Both the position numbers and the translations under genes were made by a program. This document shows positions 6,271 through 11,122 of a DNA stretch of 11,122 nucleotides, piece by piece. This stretch comes from an uncultured Blastocatellia bacterium. Its GTDB lineage: Bacteria > Acidobacteriota > Blastocatellia > Pyrinomonadales > Pyrinomonadaceae. The DNA is taken from positions 1-11,122 of the forward strand of contig CAMLLD010000124.1 of the NCBI GenBank assembly GCA_946480785.1. The letters are read 5' to 3'. A model generated the notes under the pieces. It was given only the letters and a program-made list of their open reading frames with translations, ran no database searches and was not told the origin of the DNA. Position 1 is the first letter of the stretch, and every line of letters starts with the position of its first letter.

Positions 6271-7071
6271 ATGCCCGCTCGATACGATTCCACTCAGATC
6301 AAACAATTCGCCGAGTCAGTTATCACCGAGGGCTTCTGCGTTTTGCCGCGACACTTTTCACCAGAGAAGCTCGATCGTTGGCGTCAGAGTTTTCTGCCGC
6401 TACTCGAGCAGCACATCGCGCGTGAGGGACATCTGCAAAACCGCGGCCCGGCCCGGTATTACGTGACGCTTCCCTTCACCGATCCGTTTGCCGACCCATG
6501 TATCTACGAAGACGACGATGTCCTGGCGATCGTGGAGCAGCTAGTCGGAACTGACGCAGTGATGTGCCAGCTCGCTTCCGACACCCCGATCCTTGGCTCA
6601 ACGACGCAGGAGATTCATCGAGATGCGTTACCGCTGTTTCCTGAAACCGGACAGGAGACGCCGCCGTTTCAACTCGCTGTTAACTTTCCGCTCGTAGACG
6701 TGCGCGTCGAGAATGGTCCATTCGAAGTCGCGCGGCGCACGCACATGATGTCCAAGGATGAAGGTCTGCGCCGGCTCGAACAAGGCGAGCTCATTCTCGA
6801 ACCGATCACGCTGAAGTTAGGTGATGTGATGGTTCGCGACGTTCGCGGACTACATCGCGGCACGCCGAATCGTACGGACGAGCCGCGACCGATGATCGTG
6901 ATCGGTTACTCACGGCGCTGGCTGTTTCGGCCCGAAGTTTCCATTAACATTCCGCGCGCGGAGTTCGATAAGCTTTCGAGCCGTGCTCGCGAGCTGTTGC
7001 GCTTCAACCCGATCGTCGAATCACTTGACGAGCTGCCGGACGTTGAGCGCTATCAATCGTTCGCGTATTAA
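6271..7071 (+). CDS. Phytanoyl-CoA dioxygenase (PhyH) family Fe(II)/2-oxoglutarate oxygenase
   Basis: This 266-aa cytoplasmic protein belongs to the PhyH-like oxygenases, which couple 2-oxoglutarate decarboxylation to hydroxylation of a small molecule or lipid. The iron ligands are visible: H116 and D118 in EIHRDAL, and distal H195 in RGLHRG. R206 in EPRPMIV is the likely 2-oxoglutarate-binding Arg, at the usual spacing. The early FAESVITEGFCVLPRHF segment is typical of the family N-terminus. The frame is open back to GTG 6175, but that start overlaps the terminator hairpin and encodes a non-conserved Arg/Ser-rich stretch, so ATG 6271 is chosen. There is no Shine-Dalgarno sequence; TAAAAT at 6254-6259 could be a -10 giving a very short leader or a leaderless transcript. 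The stop lies one base from the end of the convergent phosphatase gene. The substrate cannot be deduced. Confidence 0.87.
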   Translation: MPARYDSTQIKQFAESVITEGFCVLPRHFSPEKLDRWRQSFLPLLEQHIAREGHLQNRGPARYYVTLPFTDPFADPCIYEDDDVLAIVEQLVGTDAVMCQLASDTPILGSTTQEIHRDALPLFPETGQETPPFQLAVNFPLVDVRVENGPFEVARRTHMMSKDEGLRRLEQGELILEPITLKLGDVMVRDVRGLHRGTPNRTDEPRPMIVIGYSRRWLFRPEVSINIPRAEFDKLSSRARELLRFNPIVESLDELPDVERYQSFAY

Positions 7072-7072
7072 T

Positions 7073-7660
7073 TCATTTAGCAGCGCCCAACTTCTGCTGC
7101 TGCTCGTAAAACTCAAACACGAACTTCCGCTGTGCCGATGGCCCGCCGAAGAAACCGTCGTCGAAGTCGTATTTCTTCATCTCTTCGAACGCTTGCTCCG
7201 CGGTCCAGCCGTCGTGAGTGATCCGGTAGACCGCGGTCATCGCGCCGGTGCGATGACGACCGCCTTTGCAATGAACGTAGACCGGAGCATTCGCGGGATC
7301 GCTGACGAGGCGCAGGAAGTATTCCGTCTGTTCCTTCGTCGCCGCCTTGCTCGCTTTGAGCGGCAGGTTGAAGTATTGCAGTCCTAATTCACTCGCCCAC
7401 TGACGCTCCTCGGGTATGAAATCCCGGCGCAAGTCGATGATCGTTTTCACTCCCTGCGCTTTCAAAGCCGCGAGTTGAGACTGTGTTGGTTGTGAGCCGC
7501 GAAAGTAGTTGTCGTTGACTTTGCCGAAGTTCTTGATCTCCGGCGGCGTCACAACGACTTTTTGCGCTGATGCGATAACGCCCGCCAGGGCCAACAGCAA
7601 CAGAATTCCCGTCGCTGCCGGCCCCGCCACTCTGTGGACCCGCTGATTGATGCCCCTCAT
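7073..7660 (-). CDS. Exported dual-specificity-type protein phosphatase (CX5R)
   Basis: Translation from ATG 7660 gives 195 aa. GAGG (7667-7670), six bases upstream, supports this start over the in-frame ATG at 7699, which lies inside the preceding gene. Residues 13-33 are a hydrophobic export signal ending ASA|Q. The domain from about residue 44 begins FGKVNDNYFRGSQPT, typical of bacterial dual-specificity/tyrosine phosphatases, and continues through VKTIIDLRRD to the catalytic loop HCKGGRHRTG at 130-139: C131 is the nucleophile and R137 binds phosphate. I cannot place the general-acid Asp with confidence. It should remove phosphate from proteins or small phospho-compounds in the periplasm or outside. 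It begins 13 bases after the stop of the kinase-like gene and is certainly co-transcribed with it. The 3' end is convergent with the PhyH gene with no room for a terminator. Confidence 0.88.
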   Translation of the reverse strand: MRGINQRVHRVAGPAATGILLLLALAGVIASAQKVVVTPPEIKNFGKVNDNYFRGSQPTQSQLAALKAQGVKTIIDLRRDFIPEERQWASELGLQYFNLPLKASKAATKEQTEYFLRLVSDPANAPVYVHCKGGRHRTGAMTAVYRITHDGWTAEQAFEEMKKYDFDDGFFGGPSAQRKFVFEFYEQQQKLGAAK

Positions 7661-7673
7661 GTTCTTCCTCGTG

Positions 7674-8726
7674 TTACTTCGAAACTGCAACCGTCGCATT
7701 CAACTTGTTCAACTGATTGATGCGGTCGCGAATCACCGCCACAAACCCATCCATCGTTTGCTGATCGTAACCCGCGGCGCGAAACGCATCGCGAAGTTGT
7801 TCGTCGCTCAAATCCGCGAGCAGCGATCCGATCCATCTCGCATTCTCCACCGAGATGTTCTTCATCACGCGTTCCTTGCGCTCCTGGCTGCTCTTGTAGC
7901 TCGGCTTGAATATCGAGGCAAACACGCCCATCTTCTTCGGCGACGTGTCGTAGTCGAATTTCACGAAGCCGTTCTCGACGCCGAGAATGAACTTACTCGA
8001 ACGGAAATCCGCGAGCGAGTTTTTCGAACGCTTGCCGCCGAGGCCGCCGACTTTACCAAGCGTGGCGCCGACGTCAGTCGCGACATAACGCGCTTCCAAC
8101 TCACCAGTGTCGGAGTTCGTGGTCGAGAGTACGCGATTGTTGCGCAGGCTCGTGTCGTAGTTGCCAAGCAAAACCATCAGCACCTTGAGACCGTCGAGCT
8201 CGCGAGTCTTGACGAACGGATTCGTTTCCCAGTCCCAGTTGTCGCCGCGATGAATGTCCTTGCGTTTGGGTTCGAAGCGAGCGCCACGCACAACCGAGCG
8301 GTTCTCGATGAATTCCTGTCCGCGCGACAGCTTCGGCAGGTTCTTGATTTCCGCGCGCTCGAGATAGTAAGCCTCGTCCGCGAAGTAGCCAACCGACCAG
8401 ACGAGACGCGTCGCAACCGTTTCCGCCTGCGCTTCTGGACCGACTTTGACGACCCACGTCTCGCCGCGCGCGTCAGTCACGTCGAACTTCGCTGATTCAC
8501 CGGTGAGCTCTTCCTTAACAAACGTGAACGGCGCCACGGGCGCGAGTTCAGCCGAGCCGGGGCCGAACGTCAGGTTGCGTTGGGAAACAGCGCCGGGGTT
8601 ACGCCACAGAACGGGGACGCCCGTGGGTTTGGCGGCGTCTGATTTTTGCGCGAAGACTGGTAAGCCGATCAGTGTGGTCAACAACGCGGCTGCGAAAAGC
8701 GATCTTACGAGATGTTTTGGCAACAT
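7674..8726 (-). CDS. Exported protein with protein-kinase-like signature, unassigned family
   Basis: This 350-aa protein starts at ATG 8726 with AGGA seven bases upstream. Residues 1-27 are a signal peptide ending VFA|Q. The rest would usually be called hypothetical, but it carries residues in the order and context of the protein-kinase-like fold: K94 in TWVVKVGPE (VAIK-type Lys), E102 in QAETVATRL (helix-C-type Glu), D191 and N196 in GNYDTSLRN (D-x4-N, as in HRDxxxxN), and D218 in ATDVGATLG (DFG-like metal ligand). The spacing resembles atypical families such as HipA, CotH or Fam20-type kinases, which include secreted enzymes. The C-terminus is helical and charged, with a predicted bundle at 285-345. 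The gene lies directly before an exported phosphatase. Kinase activity is inference: it could be a pseudokinase, AMP-transferase or unrelated. That it is an expressed, exported protein is well supported. Confidence 0.85.
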   Translation of the reverse strand: MLPKHLVRSLFAAALLTTLIGLPVFAQKSDAAKPTGVPVLWRNPGAVSQRNLTFGPGSAELAPVAPFTFVKEELTGESAKFDVTDARGETWVVKVGPEAQAETVATRLVWSVGYFADEAYYLERAEIKNLPKLSRGQEFIENRSVVRGARFEPKRKDIHRGDNWDWETNPFVKTRELDGLKVLMVLLGNYDTSLRNNRVLSTTNSDTGELEARYVATDVGATLGKVGGLGGKRSKNSLADFRSSKFILGVENGFVKFDYDTSPKKMGVFASIFKPSYKSSQERKERVMKNISVENARWIGSLLADLSDEQLRDAFRAAGYDQQTMDGFVAVIRDRINQLNKLNATVAVSK

Positions 8727-8847
8727 GATTTTTTCCTGCGATTGTGAAGTAAACTCTGCCTTTCAATTCTTCACGCGCAAGAGATCACAAAAAAGGAGCA
8801 AGCCAGGGGTCGCTTAGAATAGAAGGCCAGGTCGCGGACCCAAAACC

Positions 8848-11058
8848 GTGAGAACTAAATCGACTTACACTTACCTCGCGCCGTTGCTCTTCGCCGTCAC
8901 GCTTTTCATCAGCGCGAGTTTGCTGTTTTGGATTCAGCCGCTGATTGCGAAGACTCTGTTGCCGCTGCTCGGCGGAGCGCCGGCGGTTTGGAACACGTGT
9001 CTGTTGTTTTTCCAAACGATGCTGTTGCTGGGATACGTTTATGCGCTCGTGTCGTCGCGATGGCTCAGCGTGCGTGCACAAGCGGCCGTGCACGTAGTTT
9101 TGCTGCTCACGATCGCGGTCTATCTGTTTCGGTTTCCTTTTCACACGCCGGTACTGACTGCTTCGCAACAAGGAACGCCGACGCTGTGGCTGCTCGAGAA
9201 TCTTTTGATTTCAATCGGGCCGCCGTTCTTCATCATCTCGGCGAGTAATCCGCTGCTGCAAAGTTGGTTTTCAAGACTGCAACACTATCTTTCGCTCGAT
9301 CCGTATTTTCTGTTTGCGGCGAGCAACGCGGGAAGCTTGATCGCGCTGCTGGCGTTTCCGTTGCTGTTGGAGCCGGCGCTCGGTTTGAATCAGCAGCTTC
9401 GCTTTTGGCGTGTTGGGTTTGCGATGTTGATTGTGCTGACGTGTGTGGTTGCCGTCGTTGCGGCGCGAAAGAAAGGCGTTGTGCCTGCGGTCGCTGAGAG
9501 CGACTCGAATGATGACGTGACTGTGTTGCGTCGACTTCGCTGGCTCGCATTGGCGTTTGTTCCTTCGAGCCTGATGCTCGGCGTTACGACTTACATTACT
9601 GCCGACGTCGCCGCGGTGCCGCTGCTTTGGGTCATACCGTTGGCGCTTTACCTGCTCGCGTTTGTGCTCGCGTTTACGAAGACGCGATTTGCGTTATCGC
9701 TGGACCGGCTGGTGATCGTGGGCGCTTTGGTCGTAACGCTGATCCTTGCTTCGGGCGCGACGGAACCGGCATGGTTGCTGATCCTCGCGAATCTGATCTT
9801 CTTCTTTGTGGCGGCACTGATGTGTCATGGCCAACTCGCTGCGGATAGACCATCAGTATCGCATCTCGCAGAATACTATTTGTGGATCGCGATCGGCGGC
9901 GCGCTGGGCAGCGTTTTCAACGTCTTGCTTGCGCCGGTGTTGTTTAAGTCGGTCGTCGAGTATCCCTTGGCGATTGTACTGGCGTGCATGTTGTTGCGGC
10001 GCGAGCATCAACCCGGCCGCCGCAGCAAATATCTCGATCTGGTTTACCCGCTCGGTCTTTATCTCCTTACGCTAAGCCTCGCGTTGATTGTTACGCACGT
10101 TCGTCCCGGTTCTTCGATCGTCAACTTGTTCATCGTTCTCGGCGTCCCGCTCATCATCATCAACCACTTCTTTCGCGACCGGCCGCTGCGTTTTGGCCTC
10201 GGGCTCTGCGCCGTGATGCTCGCCAGCGTTTATTACACCGACGCTTCCGAGCCCACACTCCGTCTTACCCGAAACTTTTTCGGCACCAGCCGTGTGACCA
10301 CTGACTCAACCGGAAGAATCAATAGTCTGTACAGCGGCAACACGGTCCACGGCAGGCAGTTTGTGGAACAGTCGCGGCGTTGCGAGCCTCTTTCTTATCA
10401 TCATGAGAATGGACCGTTGGGCCAGGTGATGGCTGTTTTCAATGCTGCTCCGGCGAACGCGCGTGTGGCGGTGATCGGGCTGGGCGTCGGCGCGATGGCG
10501 TCGTACTCCCAACCCGGTCAGGAGTGGACGTTCTACGAAATCAACCCCGACGTAATCGATCTCGCGCGCAACTCGCCATACTTCACATACCTGCAAAACT
10601 GCGCAAATGGATCGTTGAACGTGATCGAAGGCGACGCGCGCTTGAATTTGCAAAACGCGGAGGCCGGTCATTACGGCGTGATCGTGCTCGACGCTTTCAG
10701 CTCCGACGCCATCCCCGTTCATCTTGTTACCGAACAAGCGCTCGATCTTTATTTATCGAAACTGGCCGAAGGCGGGATGCTGGCGTTTCACATTTCCAAT
10801 CGCAGTTTGAATCTCAAACCGATCCTTGCCGATCTGGCCGAGAGCCGACAACTCGTATGCATCGGCTTTGACGACTTGAAACCGGGTTCTTTCGAGGGCA
10901 AGGATCCCTCGCAGTGGGTGGTGATGGCGCGTTCGCTGCCGGAGATCAGCAATCTCTCGATCAACTCGCAATGGCAGCGGCTCAACGGTAGAAAAGGCGG
11001 GCGCGTTTGGAGCGACGACTTCTCCAACATCTTCCAGGCAATTCGGTGGCAACATTGA
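8848..11058 (+). CDS. Multi-spanning membrane protein fused to a spermidine-synthase-like domain
   Basis: GTG 8848 is the only usable start after an in-frame stop at 8815; no clear Shine-Dalgarno precedes it, though TAGAAT at 8815-8820 could be a -10. Residues 8-460 contain about fourteen hydrophobic segments, with family-typical FWIQPLIAKTLLPLLGGAPA near the start and SASNPLLQSWF around 130. Residues about 535-700 form a Rossmann methyltransferase-like domain of the spermidine synthase superfamily: GLGVG at 544-548 (nucleotide loop), E564 in YEINPD (ribose-binding position), EGDAR at 594-598, and D615 in LDAFSSDAIP (the catalytic-Asp position). Such fused proteins are common in bacteria and are annotated as fused or MFS-type spermidine synthases; their aminopropyl-transfer activity is mostly unproven. 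It is divergent from the kinase-like gene, with 121 bp between the starts. The stop codon falls inside the first unit of a tandem repeat. Confidence 0.88.
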   Translation: MRTKSTYTYLAPLLFAVTLFISASLLFWIQPLIAKTLLPLLGGAPAVWNTCLLFFQTMLLLGYVYALVSSRWLSVRAQAAVHVVLLLTIAVYLFRFPFHTPVLTASQQGTPTLWLLENLLISIGPPFFIISASNPLLQSWFSRLQHYLSLDPYFLFAASNAGSLIALLAFPLLLEPALGLNQQLRFWRVGFAMLIVLTCVVAVVAARKKGVVPAVAESDSNDDVTVLRRLRWLALAFVPSSLMLGVTTYITADVAAVPLLWVIPLALYLLAFVLAFTKTRFALSLDRLVIVGALVVTLILASGATEPAWLLILANLIFFFVAALMCHGQLAADRPSVSHLAEYYLWIAIGGALGSVFNVLLAPVLFKSVVEYPLAIVLACMLLRREHQPGRRSKYLDLVYPLGLYLLTLSLALIVTHVRPGSSIVNLFIVLGVPLIIINHFFRDRPLRFGLGLCAVMLASVYYTDASEPTLRLTRNFFGTSRVTTDSTGRINSLYSGNTVHGRQFVEQSRRCEPLSYHHENGPLGQVMAVFNAAPANARVAVIGLGVGAMASYSQPGQEWTFYEINPDVIDLARNSPYFTYLQNCANGSLNVIEGDARLNLQNAEAGHYGVIVLDAFSSDAIPVHLVTEQALDLYLSKLAEGGMLAFHISNRSLNLKPILADLAESRQLVCIGFDDLKPGSFEGKDPSQWVVMARSLPEISNLSINSQWQRLNGRKGGRVWSDDFSNIFQAIRWQH

Positions 11059-11122
11059 ACTCGGAACGAGGTCGAGAAATCTTTCAGGCAATCAGGGGCG
11101 ACGTTGAACTCCGAAGGAGGTC
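11030..11122 (+). repeat. Imperfect ~50-bp tandem repeat overlapping the gene's 3' end
   Basis: The unit at 11030-11079 (TCTTCCAGGCAATTCGGTGG, then CAACATTGAACTCGGAACGAGGTCGAG) is followed at 11080 by a second copy (TCTTTCAGGCAATCAGGGGC, then GACGTTGAACTCCGAAGGAGGTC) with one single-base indel and several substitutions. The array continues past the window end. The last codons and the TGA of the spermidine-synthase-like gene lie in the first unit. CTCCGAAGGAG in the second copy is a short palindrome. Confidence 0.6.

Noticed and set aside
7647..8495. Plus-strand frame of 282 aa
   Set aside because: It lies entirely across the minus-strand kinase-like gene, has Arg/Leu/Val-rich antisense composition, resembles no family and has no ribosome-binding site.
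8785..9171. Minus-strand frame of 128 aa
   Set aside because: Antisense to the start of the spermidine-synthase-like gene; Gln/Arg-rich low-complexity product typical of a shadow frame.

Overview
The window looks like a chromosomal segment of an Acidobacteriota-type bacterium, possibly class Blastocatellia. This is an inference from gene content: a secreted SBBP beta-propeller protein with a Cys-containing tail, several exported proteins with A-x-A|Q signal-peptidase sites, and a membrane-anchored spermidine-synthase-like protein. No rRNA or other marker gene is present to prove it. Most genes have moderately high GC; the stretch from about 1450 to 3400 is visibly richer in A+T and looks like an accessory insertion.

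Layout. (1) 1-1132, minus strand: most of a secreted DNA/RNA non-specific endonuclease (DRGH family) with an extra N-terminal beta-sandwich-like domain. Its C-terminus lies outside the window. It is preceded by an upstream region with several strong inverted repeats (about 1160-1400). (2) 1450-3415: an AT-rich, gene-poor island with two unrecognised minus-strand genes (a 181-aa acidic protein and a 43-aa single-pass membrane peptide), one broken or very small membrane-peptide frame, and good sigma70-like promoters. Degenerate copies of one 24-bp repeat lie at both edges. (3) 3701-6136, plus strand: a secreted 811-aa seven-blade SBBP propeller, followed by a terminator-like hairpin. (4) 6271-7071, plus strand: a phytanoyl-CoA-dioxygenase-family Fe(II)/2-oxoglutarate oxygenase, convergent with the next unit with only one base between the stop codons. 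(5) 8726-7073, minus strand: a two-gene operon encoding an exported protein with protein-kinase-like signature residues and an exported CX5R dual-specificity-type phosphatase. (6) 8848-11058, plus strand: a large multi-spanning membrane protein fused to a spermidine-synthase-like Rossmann domain. Its stop codon falls in the first copy of a roughly 50-bp tandem repeat that runs off the window end.

How it fits together. Four of the products (endonuclease, propeller, kinase-like protein, phosphatase) carry export signals, so the window is oriented toward the cell envelope or exterior. The most interesting unit is the kinase-like/phosphatase pair: two exported, translationally close proteins that could add and remove phosphate on an envelope substrate. 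The island between 1450 and 3415 carries its own promoters and looks independent of the flanking genes.
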